Assembly: GCA_015296065.1 (NCBI GenBank)
Contig: DVDU01000273.1
Span: 1-37,200, forward strand
Reading direction: 5' to 3'
Origin: Oscillatoriaceae cyanobacterium M33_DOE_052
GTDB lineage: Bacteria > Cyanobacteriota > Cyanobacteriia > Cyanobacteriales > Laspinemataceae
Length of the DNA stretch: 37,200 bases
The notes beneath the pieces are model-generated. The model was not told where the DNA came from. It did no database searches and saw only the letters and a program-made list of their open reading frames with translations. The position numbers were made by a program, and so were the translations under genes. Positions 25,047 through 32,751 of the stretch are shown here, piece by piece. Every line of letters starts with the position of its first letter. Positions within the stretch are counted from its first letter, which is position 1.

Positions 25047-26414
25047 CTAAATCCGCTTGATGGCCAAACTATTTAAGTAAGCCTGGGGATTCGCCGGGTC
25101 GAACTGGTGCCCGTCGAAAAACTTCTCAATCCCTCGGGACGTGCTGGTGGGAATATCCGCCGCCGCGATGCCAATTTCTTTCGCCGCTTCCCGCCAGAGG
25201 TCTTCCCGGTTGACTTTATCGATAATCGTCTGGGCATTGGCGAGGGTATCGGGTGGTAAAAAGCCCCAGCGAACGCTTTCGGTCATAAACCACAAATCGT
25301 GACTCTTGTAAGGATACGATACGTTACCAGCCCCGTCTTTCCAATACAAAGTCCCCAGATTTTTATCGCTGATATCGGGTTTGTTGTCGCCCATCTTGTA
25401 CTCGCCTTTATAAGGAGAGGCCAGGACGGTGGCGGGGACGTTGAAATAACTACCCTTGGAGACGATCGCCGCCAATTCTTCCCGATTTTCCGGCTGGTCG
25501 CACCACTGCTGCGCCTCCATAATTCCTTTTAGTAGCGCTTTGGTGGCTTTGGGATGCTTATCCACCCAGTCCGCTCTCATGGCGAAATATTCTTCGGGAT
25601 GGTATGGCCAGATTTGGGCAGTTAATGCCGCCATAAAGCCAATATTATCGGACACAATTCGATAAGGCCAAGGGTCGCCGGTACTGAAAGCGTCCATTGT
25701 CCCAGTTTTCATGTTGGCGACGGTTTGGGCTGCAGGTACAGCCAGCAAATTCACATCTTTATCGGGGTCGATACCGCCAGCGGCGAACCAGTAGCGAATC
25801 CAAAAATCCTGGTTAACTTTGGGAAAAGTGTAGGCGGCTTTAAAGGGAGTGCCAGTTGCTTTCAGTCCCACAATGTAATCTCTAGCGGGCTTCAGGTCAA
25901 GACCGATACCTTTGCCTAAGTGAATATTGGCGATCGCAATCCCGTTACCTTGGGTATTGAGCTGCGCCAGCAGATACATCGGCAACTTTTGATTTCCCTT
26001 GGTAATTACCCCTTCAGAAATCAAATGTGGCATTGGCATCTGCCATTGTCCGCCATCGATACCACCCCCCGCCGAGCCAATTTCCACATTATCCCGTGCT
26101 GACCCCCAGTTGGCTTGCTTGGATACTTCCACCTCCGTCATACCGTACTTGGCAAAAAAGCCTTTTTCCTTGGCAACAACCAGGGGAGCGGCTTCGACGA
26201 TCGGGATATACCCCAGTTTTGCCTGAGTCGTCTCCGGCGCATCCGCCGCACTGACATTAACCGCAGGTACTGGTGATGTAGTGGTACTGCTCGCTGTCCC
26301 TGGGGGTTCGGGGGGATTCCCCAAACACCCTTTGAGCAACACAGAACCTACCGCAGATGCTCCCGCAGTCATCAAAAACTTCCGCCGCGAGACTTGACCC
26401 GAAAAATTAGACAT
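25047..26414 (-). CDS. nrtA: Nitrate-binding lipoprotein NrtA
   Basis: A 455-residue protein from the ATG at 26414, chosen over 26432 because GGGAGGA (26421-26427) lies 6 nt upstream. The N-terminus shows a twin-arginine-like [10 protein letters not shown] followed by a hydrophobic run and a lipobox ending at Cys30 (LLKGC). A Pro/Thr/Ser linker follows, then the substrate-binding core: [60 protein letters not shown]. These segments match the nitrate-specific binding proteins. It captures nitrate/nitrite in the periplasm and passes it to NrtB. First gene of nrtABCD. I found no clear GTA-N8-TAC NtcA site in the 300 nt upstream. Confidence 0.96.
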   Translation of the reverse strand: MSNFSGQVSRRKFLMTAGASAVGSVLLKGCLGNPPEPPGTASSTTTSPVPAVNVSAADAPETTQAKLGYIPIVEAAPLVVAKEKGFFAKYGMTEVEVSKQANWGSARDNVEIGSAGGGIDGGQWQMPMPHLISEGVITKGNQKLPMYLLAQLNTQGNGIAIANIHLGKGIGLDLKPARDYIVGLKATGTPFKAAYTFPKVNQDFWIRYWFAAGGIDPDKDVNLLAVPAAQTVANMKTGTMDAFSTGDPWPYRIVSDNIGFMAALTAQIWPYHPEEYFAMRADWVDKHPKATKALLKGIMEAQQWCDQPENREELAAIVSKGSYFNVPATVLASPYKGEYKMGDNKPDISDKNLGTLYWKDGAGNVSYPYKSHDLWFMTESVRWGFLPPDTLANAQTIIDKVNREDLWREAAKEIGIAAADIPTSTSRGIEKFFDGHQFDPANPQAYLNSLAIKRI

Positions 26415-26420
26415 AAAATC

Positions 26421-26427
26421 TCCTCCC
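26421..26427 (-). promoter_or_regulatory. Strong ribosome-binding site deciding the nrtA start
   Basis: GGGAGGA on the minus strand ends 6 nt before the ATG at 26414 and overlaps the alternative start at 26432, which has no such site. It therefore favours [13 protein letters not shown] as the NrtA N-terminus. Confidence 0.8.
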
Positions 26428-26432
26428 AGCAC

Positions 26433-26848
26433 TCCCTAATTGCTGTGATAACGGCGATGAGAAAACCGCCTTTATCGGTATTACAAGGTCAACTTATCTT
26501 TGATTCTCCGCCAGTGCCGGGGATGCGTTTGCCAGACGACCTAGGTTGCCACCAACCCATCTTTCTGAGTATTGGCCAGCCGAGAGTCTCGGCACGCTAT
26601 ATCTATCCCTCTGCACGCACCAGCGAATTGGTTAGAAATCAGTTTACTGCCTTTAGAGTACCTGTCAACCCCCTGTTGGCGTCTAATTTAAAATAAATCT
26701 TAAATTTAGTCAATAAGTATTTCTTCTGGTTTTTTGCGATTAATCAGCATTACCCAGAAAATCTATATAAGTAATCTGATGGTGTCCATAAATTTAATGC
26801 TTAAAATGATAAGTATATTTATCCTCACCATCAGGACCACCAAGGAGA
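26433..26848. other. Gene-free nrt upstream region
   Basis: About 415 nt between nrtA and the G-rich array. It should contain the nrt promoter on the minus strand. A 100-codon frame on the plus strand (26394-26696) overlaps nrtA and lacks a ribosome-binding site, so it is not called. The part above 26690 is A/T-rich. No nirA or regulatory gene is present here. Confidence 0.5.
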
Positions 26849-26990
26849 CGGGGGGACGGGGGGATGGGGGGACGGGGAGACGCGGTTCGGCTTCGCCCTT
26901 CGACTTCGCTCAGGGCAAGCTCACCGGACGGGGAGACGGGGCGATGGGGAGATGGGGCGATGGGGCGATGGGGAGACGGGGAGATGGGGG
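26849..26990. repeat. G-rich GGGGAGACGGGG array with embedded 48-nt repeat
   Basis: Iterated GGGGACGG, GGGGAGACGG and GGGGCGATGG words with very strong strand bias. Embedded at 26879-26926 is an exact, inverted copy of the 48-nt segment at 11675-11722 (core CTTGCCCTGAGCGAAGTCGA). Runs of G at short spacing could form G-quadruplexes. It lies directly after the stop of the TPR gene at 27001. Confidence 0.85.
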
Positions 26991-27000
26991 AATTCCCGAT

Positions 27001-28080
27001 TTAGAACAAGCCCTCACCAGCTTTCAAGGCATCGATCGCCTGTTGGCGGTGGGAGATGGCAGTTTCATCAGGTTGGAGAGCCAGGGCCTTATCAAAAGAC
27101 GAAATGGCTTCGGCGTAGCGGCCCAGCAGAAACAGACAGCGACCGCGCTCGGTCCAAGCCGAGTGCATTTTCGGTTTAATTTCCAGAGCCCGATCGAAGG
27201 AAATAATCGCTTCGAGATAATCTTCCATTGCCATCAAAGTTTCACCGCGCCCCATCCAGGTTTTGGCGCGCTTCGGTTCCAACGCGATCGCTTCCTCATA
27301 GCTAGCCAGAGCTTCCTCATAACGTTGTAGCTGGAACAAGACAAAGCCTCGGTTAGCAAACGCCAGATGTTCTGTAGCGTCAAGTTCGATCGCCCGAGCG
27401 TAGCAAATCAGCGCCGCCTGATAACGTCCTAAATTCTTCAGACTCACACCGCGATTCAACCAAGCCGGGTAAAAATTGGGCTGGATCATCAAAGCCTCAT
27501 CATAACTAGCCAGCGCTTCTGGATACCGAGCCAACGCATTGAGAGCAAAACCCCGGTTCGCCCAGGCTTGATAAAAATCCGCATCCAGAGCAATTGCCCG
27601 ATCGAAGCTGGCAATAGCCGCCACAAAATCCCCCGACTGAGCCTGATTATTGCCCTCGCTAAACGCCGCTTCCGCTTCTGGAGCGGGTATCAGAGTTTCT
27701 TCCACCCTTAAGCGGTGCCGAAAAAACAAACTTCTGCCGATATCGCCAGCAATTTCCCCCACGGCGCCACACCCCACCTGGCTAAGTTTCAGCAGTTGCT
27801 CCGCTGTCTCCAAGTCCGGCTCCGGTGCCGCCAGGAGCTTACTGCCGTACTTCGGCAACCATTCCTCCCAGCTTTTCAGCGTCATCAAACCAGATAAATT
27901 CCCCAGTAATTCCAGCAACTGCTCCTCATTCCAACCGTGAAACGCTGCTTCTAAAAACTGGAGGAAAAGGGCGATCGTCACCTCATCTAAATCCGGTTGC
28001 AGGTTAACTTCGCCGTCGGTTGACGGGTGAGGATGTCCTCTTGGACGTTCAAACCAGCGCTGCCAGAGCTTCCCGAACAT
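27001..28080 (-). CDS. TPR-repeat protein (paralogue 1)
   Basis: A 359-residue protein from the ATG at 28080. Residues 1-130 are helical with WQRWFERP near the start and a FLQFLEAAFHGWNEEQLLELL segment. Residues about 150-355 are six consecutive 34-residue TPR units, each with the A-x-x-x-x-G/AxALxxLxRYxEALASYxEALxxxP pattern, a protein-protein interaction scaffold. The frame stays open to 28275, but that extra N-terminus (SPRLRVPPSPSPP and similar) is only translated G-rich repeat. The start MFGKLWQRW aligns with MLQGIWQRL of the neighbour, which supports 28080. No signal peptide; cytosolic. Partner unknown. Confidence 0.85.
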   Translation of the reverse strand: MFGKLWQRWFERPRGHPHPSTDGEVNLQPDLDEVTIALFLQFLEAAFHGWNEEQLLELLGNLSGLMTLKSWEEWLPKYGSKLLAAPEPDLETAEQLLKLSQVGCGAVGEIAGDIGRSLFFRHRLRVEETLIPAPEAEAAFSEGNNQAQSGDFVAAIASFDRAIALDADFYQAWANRGFALNALARYPEALASYDEALMIQPNFYPAWLNRGVSLKNLGRYQAALICYARAIELDATEHLAFANRGFVLFQLQRYEEALASYEEAIALEPKRAKTWMGRGETLMAMEDYLEAIISFDRALEIKPKMHSAWTERGRCLFLLGRYAEAISSFDKALALQPDETAISHRQQAIDALKAGEGLF

Positions 28081-28084
28081 ATGA

Positions 28085-28262
28085 GAGGGGGGTAGGGGGG
28101 ACGGGGGACCAGGGGACTCGGAGACGGGGGGACTCGGAGACGGGGGGACTCGGAGACGGGGGGACGGGGAGCGCTTGTGCAGGGGAGCGCTTGTGCAGGG
28201 GAGCAGGGGAGCGCTTGTGCAGGGGACTCGAAGACGGGGGGACGGGGGGACGGGGGGACAAA
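28085..28262. repeat. G-rich tandem array upstream of TPR gene
   Basis: Three direct copies of a GACTCGGAGACGGGGGG unit and then three of GAGCGCTTGTGCAGGGG, with further GGGGGACGG words. It ends with GGACAAAGGACAAATGAC, the word family seen at 1939-2092. The array occupies the whole spacer between the two TPR genes, just upstream of the start at 28080, and supplies the spurious N-terminal frame extension of that gene. No Shine-Dalgarno sequence is left for the gene. Confidence 0.9.
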
Positions 28263-28275
28263 GGACAAATGACAA

Positions 28276-29472
28276 TCAATTTTGAATTTGATTGAGGGCT
28301 TCATCTCTAGCCGCTTGCAACGTGGCGTCAGAGGGATTTAATTGCAGGGCAGAATCAAAAGCGACGAGAGCTTCTTGGGGACGATCCAGAGCCAGCAACA
28401 CCCGTCCCCGCTCCGCCCAAGCAGGATAGAAATCCGGCTGTAGCTGCACCAATAGGTCCAGAGATACTAAGGCTTGTGGGTAGTCCCCCAGGGATATCAA
28501 GGCAACGCCCCGGTTGAACAGAGCCTCGAGATGATTCGGTTGTAGCTGGAGAGCTTGGTTATAGGAAGTCACTGCCTCCCCATACTTACCCAATTTCACC
28601 AAAGCATTGCCGTGAGAGAACCAAGCCTCGACCAAATCGGGTTTAAGCTGAATTGCCCGCTCGTGACTGGTGGTGGCTTCTTCAAAGCGATCGAGCTTTG
28701 CCAAATCTAAACCGCGATACTGCCAAGCCTCCACAAAATCCGGCTGCAACTGCAAGCACTTTTCATAAGCATCGATCGCCAATTGGGGGCGCTCCAAAAT
28801 CGACATCGTGCAACCCAGGTAAAACCAAACCGTGGCATTTTCGCCATTGATTTGTAAAGCCCCATCAAAAGCACTGAGAGCATTTTCATACTGTTGCTGG
28901 TGAAAATGGACCAGGCCCGCATTCACCCAAGCCGGTAAAAAGTCGGCTTGGAGTTCGATCGCCTTTTGATAAGAAGCCAAAGCCGCCGCGAACTTCTCCG
29001 CCGCAAACTGCTGATTCCCCTGCTCAAACCAGCCTTTCACATCTTGGGGGGTAGCAGGAGCAGGAGCAGGTGCAGGCGGTGGCGTCAGCTTCGCCTGCAT
29101 TTGGGAGCCCAGAGCATAAGCCACAGCACTCAACTCACCACAACCCAACTGCCCGAAGTGGAGCAACTGTATGGTCAACTGCGGGTCAGGGGTTTTTGCC
29201 CGCAGCAAACGCTCCCCATAGCGCAGCAGCCAATCAGTCCAAGCCTGCATTTTGCCCCGTTCTCCGAGAGCTGCCAGATACTGCAACACCTCCGGCGCCC
29301 CCCAACCCTGACGGCTGGTGCCTTCGAGCAACTGCCCAAACAGCAGTTGGTAATCCCCATCCTCCAACGGTGGTGGCGGTGTTTGAGGTTCTACTGGTGA
29401 TGGGGCTTGTCCATTACCGCCTTCTCCAGATCCCCATAAGCCCGTCAGCCGCTGCCAAATCCCCTGAAGCAT
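28276..29472 (-). CDS. TPR-repeat protein (paralogue 2)
   Basis: A 398-residue protein. The ATG at 29472 (MLQGIWQRLTGLW) is preferred to the in-frame GTG at 29490, because AAGGTG lies 8 nt upstream of it and the paralogue begins the same way. N-terminal helical region about 1-140 (LLFGQLLEGTSRQGW, YGERLLRAKTPDPQL), then a Pro/Ala linker (PPPAPAPAPATP), then seven 34-residue TPR units (about 165-395). The shared N-terminal domain and order show that the two genes arose by tandem duplication. Cytosolic scaffold by inference; no partner is suggested by the neighbours. Confidence 0.88.
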   Translation of the reverse strand: MLQGIWQRLTGLWGSGEGGNGQAPSPVEPQTPPPPLEDGDYQLLFGQLLEGTSRQGWGAPEVLQYLAALGERGKMQAWTDWLLRYGERLLRAKTPDPQLTIQLLHFGQLGCGELSAVAYALGSQMQAKLTPPPAPAPAPATPQDVKGWFEQGNQQFAAEKFAAALASYQKAIELQADFLPAWVNAGLVHFHQQQYENALSAFDGALQINGENATVWFYLGCTMSILERPQLAIDAYEKCLQLQPDFVEAWQYRGLDLAKLDRFEEATTSHERAIQLKPDLVEAWFSHGNALVKLGKYGEAVTSYNQALQLQPNHLEALFNRGVALISLGDYPQALVSLDLLVQLQPDFYPAWAERGRVLLALDRPQEALVAFDSALQLNPSDATLQAARDEALNQIQN

Positions 29473-29620
29473 TTGTGTCACCTTACGCACTGATCACGTT
29501 CATTTTAGAGAATCGTTCTCCAGCCGCTACCCCCCCCAGCCCAAAAAAAATACCACCCGTCTATCGTAGGAGACTGGTGGCATTTAGTTTGTGAACGAGA
29601 TTTATTTCGACTAATTCAAG

Positions 29621-29694
<74 letters not shown>

Positions 29695-29743
29695 ACAACA
29701 CTTTGTTATTATAGCAAATTTTCTGGAGATAGCAAGCCCTTTT

Positions 29744-30187
29744 TCAAAAAACTTTTAAAGTGCGGGCCGCTGCCACTAAACCAGGCACTGCTAGTGGGGA
29801 CCAACAGCCTTCACAGCGGCGAACGGCGCCAGTGGTCGCGTTAGCATCGCCTTCCAGAATAAACCGCAGGCTAAAGGCATCGGGGTAGCCTTCCACTTCC
29901 ATCCACAGGGTTGATGATTCAGCTTCACAGGCGATTTTCTCCTCATCCATCAGTTCACTAGCCATATCCCCGAGGGTACTTGCCAAAGACAGCAGCAAGC
30001 GGCAAAAATCATCTAACTCTGTAGCCGTCAGTTCCACGGACCAGTCATCCGTTCCCACCAAACCAGTATATATTTCCGCTTCTGGATTCCAGCCCAAACG
30101 CCAGCCCGGACCACTTTTGAGAATTTTCACCTGTTTTTCGCTGATTTCGGTGTGAGGGCACAGGAATTCTCGCCCGTTTCCATCCAT
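29744..30187 (-). CDS. DUF1818-family protein
   Basis: A 147-residue protein. The blocks KSGPGWRLGWNP, YTGLVGTDDWSVELTATELDDFCRLL, MASELMDEEKIACEAES, MEVEGYPDAFSLRFIL and RCEGCWSPLAVPGLVAAA match the DUF1818 family of cyanobacteria and plastids. About 22 residues precede the usual family start near KILKSG, and no Shine-Dalgarno sequence is visible, so the true start may be further in. Function unknown; cytosolic by composition. It lies next to rpoZ on the same strand, separated by a small inverted-repeat element. Confidence 0.88.
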   Translation of the reverse strand: MDGNGREFLCPHTEISEKQVKILKSGPGWRLGWNPEAEIYTGLVGTDDWSVELTATELDDFCRLLLSLASTLGDMASELMDEEKIACEAESSTLWMEVEGYPDAFSLRFILEGDANATTGAVRRCEGCWSPLAVPGLVAAARTLKVF

Positions 30188-30246
30188 TTAAGAATTACTC
30201 TAGGGGCTTTTCCTGTAGTGGTTGCCCCGTTCCAGATGAGATGATA

Positions 30247-30331
30247 TAGACTTCTTGCAAAAATAGGAATTGATCCCACCAAATCCCGTTAAAAACGCCA
30301 TTTGGCTGTTTAGATTTATGCAAGAAGTCTA
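30247..30331. mobile_element. 85-bp element with 13-bp terminal inverted repeats (MITE candidate)
   Basis: Perfect 13-bp inverted repeats TAGACTTCTTGCA (30247-30259) and TGCAAGAAGTCTA (30319-30331) bound 59 nt of A/T-rich DNA with no gene. ATGAT occurs just outside both ends (30241-30245 and 30332-30336), offset by one base on the left, so it may be a target duplication. It lies between rpoZ and the DUF1818 gene. The size and structure suit a miniature transposon mobilised in trans; a plain hairpin terminator is the alternative. Confidence 0.55.
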
Positions 30332-30348
30332 ATGATTGAGACTAGGGA

Positions 30349-30612
30349 TTAATCTCCAAGTAATTCCGGTTGGTTGAGTTCATCAGACATCTCGATGATT
30401 GCCCGCAGCAACGGTTTCATCGTCGCTTCATCATTATCAAAATCTTCCGCCCGCCGCCGCTTAGCGCGATTTGCCACTTGGACTGTAATCCGGTAACGGT
30501 TAGAAGCGCCCTTGATTAGTTCTTCCGATCGCACCATCAGATTGGCGGCTTTTAAGGAAGAACGCTTGTGCATTCGGTATAATTTCCGACTGAGGCTATC
30601 CGTTGGCTCCAT
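30349..30612 (-). CDS. rpoZ: RNA polymerase omega subunit
   Basis: An 87-residue protein. The block [20 protein letters not shown], then VANRAKRRR, then [16 protein letters not shown] is the cyanobacterial omega signature. Omega helps assemble and stabilise the beta' subunit of RNA polymerase. The ATG at 30612 ([11 protein letters not shown]) is chosen because AGGAGGAG (30617-30624) lies 4 nt upstream. The open frame extends to 30681, but that start has no such site, and typical omega proteins would begin even later, at the Met at 30573. The gene is alone, as usual in cyanobacteria. Confidence 0.93.
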   Translation of the reverse strand: MEPTDSLSRKLYRMHKRSSLKAANLMVRSEELIKGASNRYRITVQVANRAKRRRAEDFDNDEATMKPLLRAIIEMSDELNQPELLGD

Positions 30613-30616
30613 TTTG

Positions 30617-30624
30617 CTCCTCCT
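30617..30624 (-). promoter_or_regulatory. Strong Shine-Dalgarno site deciding the rpoZ start
   Basis: AGGAGGAG on the minus strand ends 4 nt before the ATG at 30612. It supports this start over 30681 and over the shorter family-like start at 30573. Confidence 0.8.
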
Positions 30625-30681
30625 AAACCGGCTGACTTTTTTGGCAATGCCTTCTGATTTGATTGAGTTTACATCTTCCAT

Positions 30682-31009
30682 TGATTACCCGTAAATTTTC
30701 TAGAAAATTCCAAGAAACTTCAAGTTTAGGCAATGGCGGGTAGGTTTTACCCCAAACCGGTTATGCGCTATATTGTCTGAGGACATGATCAGATGGGTAG
30801 GTTTTGCCGAAGCAACCTGGTGCATCCAGTATGCCGATCGCTCCCGTTCCATTGACCCCCCAAACAGCGCCCCCAGTTCCTCATCCCTAGCTGATTCTAG
30901 CCATGCCTGCTGATGAGATTGATTTTACAGATTAGATTTATCACGGGTAAATTCCCTAGCAAATCAACCAAACACTAACATGACAAAATGGCGAATAGAT
31001 TTTCTCCTG
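30682..31009. other. Gene-free stretch between rpoZ and small ORF
   Basis: About 330 nt. It contains two GGGTAGGTTTT words (about 30738 and 30796) and two short plus-strand frames of 42 and 26 codons without convincing start signals. The rpoZ promoter should lie here on the minus strand. Nothing else is recognised. Confidence 0.45.
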
Positions 31010-31111
31010 TTAGCCACTCGCAACCGGAGTAGCGCTGAGCAAAACCCACAGCCAAGCTAGGATGAGAATTAACAGCGTACCAAGCAAGCGCCGGAAAATC
31101 CCTTTGATCAT
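31010..31111 (-). CDS. Possible 33-residue single-pass membrane peptide
   Basis: On the minus strand an ATG at 31111 opens a 33-codon frame: MIKGIFRRLLGTLLILILAW, then LWVLLSATPVASG and a stop. It has a positively charged N-terminus followed by a 17-residue hydrophobic helix, like a small membrane protein or a bare signal peptide. It starts 54 nt past the stop of the LCP gene on the same strand. There is no Shine-Dalgarno sequence (the upstream bases are TTTTTTCCCC), which weakens the call. I do not recognise it among known small photosystem or cytochrome subunits. Confidence 0.3.
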   Translation of the reverse strand: MIKGIFRRLLGTLLILILAWLWVLLSATPVASG

Positions 31112-31164
31112 GGGGAAAAAAGCGCATTAGACTTTAGTCGCATGGCAAGACTAGATTATAACAT

Positions 31165-32568
31165 CTACTGGGGCGGGGAGATTTGCGCTTTCACCGGCCA
31201 GTCTCGACCCACCACAATCGTCAGGTCAGAGGCCAAATCCCCTACAGAACTAGCCTCGATCGCCCCCACCCCCAGCATCCTTTGTAGCACCTGCGCCAAG
31301 TGCAAATCCCCTTTTTGGGCAATAATCTGAGTTTGGCGCAGGGGCAAAGGATATTTCTGAGCCACTACATACAGGTGGCGCCAGCCCTGCCTTTCCAGGT
31401 ATTGCCGCATCGAGGCAATGGCTTTCGGGTCATCTGTAGCATTTTGCAGGGCAATTTTTAGCCCCGACAACTCCGGGCGATGGTAGGGATGTGGGGGCAA
31501 TTCACGAGGAGCCTTGATCTCGAAATAGTCACTCAACACTCGATCGCGCCCCACGGAGTCCATCAACCAGTAGCCAGCATCCAGCTCCGGGCGTCCGCCG
31601 CCAAACTCCCCGGGCAATAACACCATTTTCAGATTTTCTGCCTGGAGCTGCAGGCTGAAATGCACCAGGGCGAGGATTTCTTCCCCTTGGAGATTAGTAT
31701 CGATATGCGATCGCATCATTCTAATCAAAGCGGGCAACTGTGGCAGTAAAGCCGGACTGGTAAGACGCTGGCGCAAGGCTTTCAGGAGTAATTGCTGGCG
31801 CTGCAGACGCCCAATATCCCCCAGGCGATCGCTGCGGAACCGGGCAAACTGCTCCGCTTGCACCCCAGAGAGAGTTTGCCACCCAGGAGCTAAATTGATA
31901 TGCAGCTTTTGGGTATAGTCGGAGTAAGACATCGGCGCCGGGACAAACACCTCTAACCCACCCAGCAAATCCACTAACTCCCGCAGGGCTCCCGTACTGA
32001 GGCGGACATAACGGTGAATTGGCAAGTGATTCAGGTTGCGACTCAGCGCCGCTGCGGTGAGAGCCGCCCCCCCAACGGGGTTGGCTTCGTTAATTTTGCC
32101 AGTTCCCATCCCTGGAATCACCATCCGAGTATCCCGGGGCACGGAGAGGACTGCCAGAGACTTTTTCCCCGGTTGGAAGCGCAGGAGCAAAATCGTATCA
32201 CTGCGACCGCCAAATACCAAAGCCGAGTGCGGCGACGGCTCGGATTCGACGCCACTATCCACCCCCATCACCAGGATATTCACTGGGGCAGAGAGCTGAT
32301 AGCCGAAACTGGTTGTCCGGTGGGATAATCTCAAATCTGGCTGTGGTGAGGGTTTGACCCATACCGCTGCCCCAATTAGGGCAATAATTCCTCCTAAAGT
32401 GGCGCTCGCAGCCCCCATCAGCGCCAAAATCACCAACCCCCAGATCAAACCCGACAAGGCTTTCGCGCTGCCCCGAGAGATGTCTTTAACGGTTTTCACC
32501 GCCTTTTTCACCGCCTCCCCCCTTTTGACTGGTTCTACCTCCAGATCAGGGTCCATTCCATCCCACAT
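31165..32568 (-). CDS. LytR-CpsA-Psr (LCP) family ligase
   Basis: A 467-residue protein. A cytosolic N-terminus (about 1-40) is followed by one long hydrophobic segment (about 43-72), then the periplasmic LCP domain: VNILVMGVDSG, RSDTILLLRFQPGKKSLAVLSVPRDTRMVIPG, GKINEANPVGG, and ARFRSDRLGDIGRLQRQQ, which carry the conserved Asp and Arg residues that bind pyrophosphate lipids. A C-terminal LytR_C-like domain (about 370-460, GLKIALQNATDDP) follows. LCP enzymes join polysaccharides from undecaprenyl carriers to peptidoglycan or other acceptors. GAGG lies 9 nt before the ATG. It is divergent from the guanylyltransferase gene, which fits a role in surface glycan attachment. Confidence 0.92.
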   Translation of the reverse strand: MWDGMDPDLEVEPVKRGEAVKKAVKTVKDISRGSAKALSGLIWGLVILALMGAASATLGGIIALIGAAVWVKPSPQPDLRLSHRTTSFGYQLSAPVNILVMGVDSGVESEPSPHSALVFGGRSDTILLLRFQPGKKSLAVLSVPRDTRMVIPGMGTGKINEANPVGGAALTAAALSRNLNHLPIHRYVRLSTGALRELVDLLGGLEVFVPAPMSYSDYTQKLHINLAPGWQTLSGVQAEQFARFRSDRLGDIGRLQRQQLLLKALRQRLTSPALLPQLPALIRMMRSHIDTNLQGEEILALVHFSLQLQAENLKMVLLPGEFGGGRPELDAGYWLMDSVGRDRVLSDYFEIKAPRELPPHPYHRPELSGLKIALQNATDDPKAIASMRQYLERQGWRHLYVVAQKYPLPLRQTQIIAQKGDLHLAQVLQRMLGVGAIEASSVGDLASDLTIVVGRDWPVKAQISPPQ

Positions 32569-32751
32569 TTGAGTTACCTCGATCGCCCCAAGGGCAAAGA
32601 CTCATGGCAGGCCGAAAATTACCACCGCCTGCGGGCAAGCCCACACTAACGCCATCTCAATTGTAAAATTTTAAATTTAAATTTTAGTTTCTGTTCTGAA
32701 TGGCATAAAGTACGAAGATATAAGCACTGTACAAGATTATTTGGTGCCCAA

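Noticed and set aside
26394-26696. 100-codon plus-strand frame upstream of nrtA
   Set aside because: It overlaps the nrtA start on the other strand, has no ribosome-binding site, and its composition is not protein-like.
26433-26800. NtcA-binding site GTA-N8-TAC for nrtA
   Set aside because: I checked each GTA in the region; none has TAC at the right distance. A degenerate site cannot be excluded by eye.
30785-30913. 42-codon plus-strand frame beginning MIRWVGFAEATW
   Set aside because: A GAGG lies only 2 nt from the ATG, too close. The second half is Ser/Pro low-complexity and no family is recognised.
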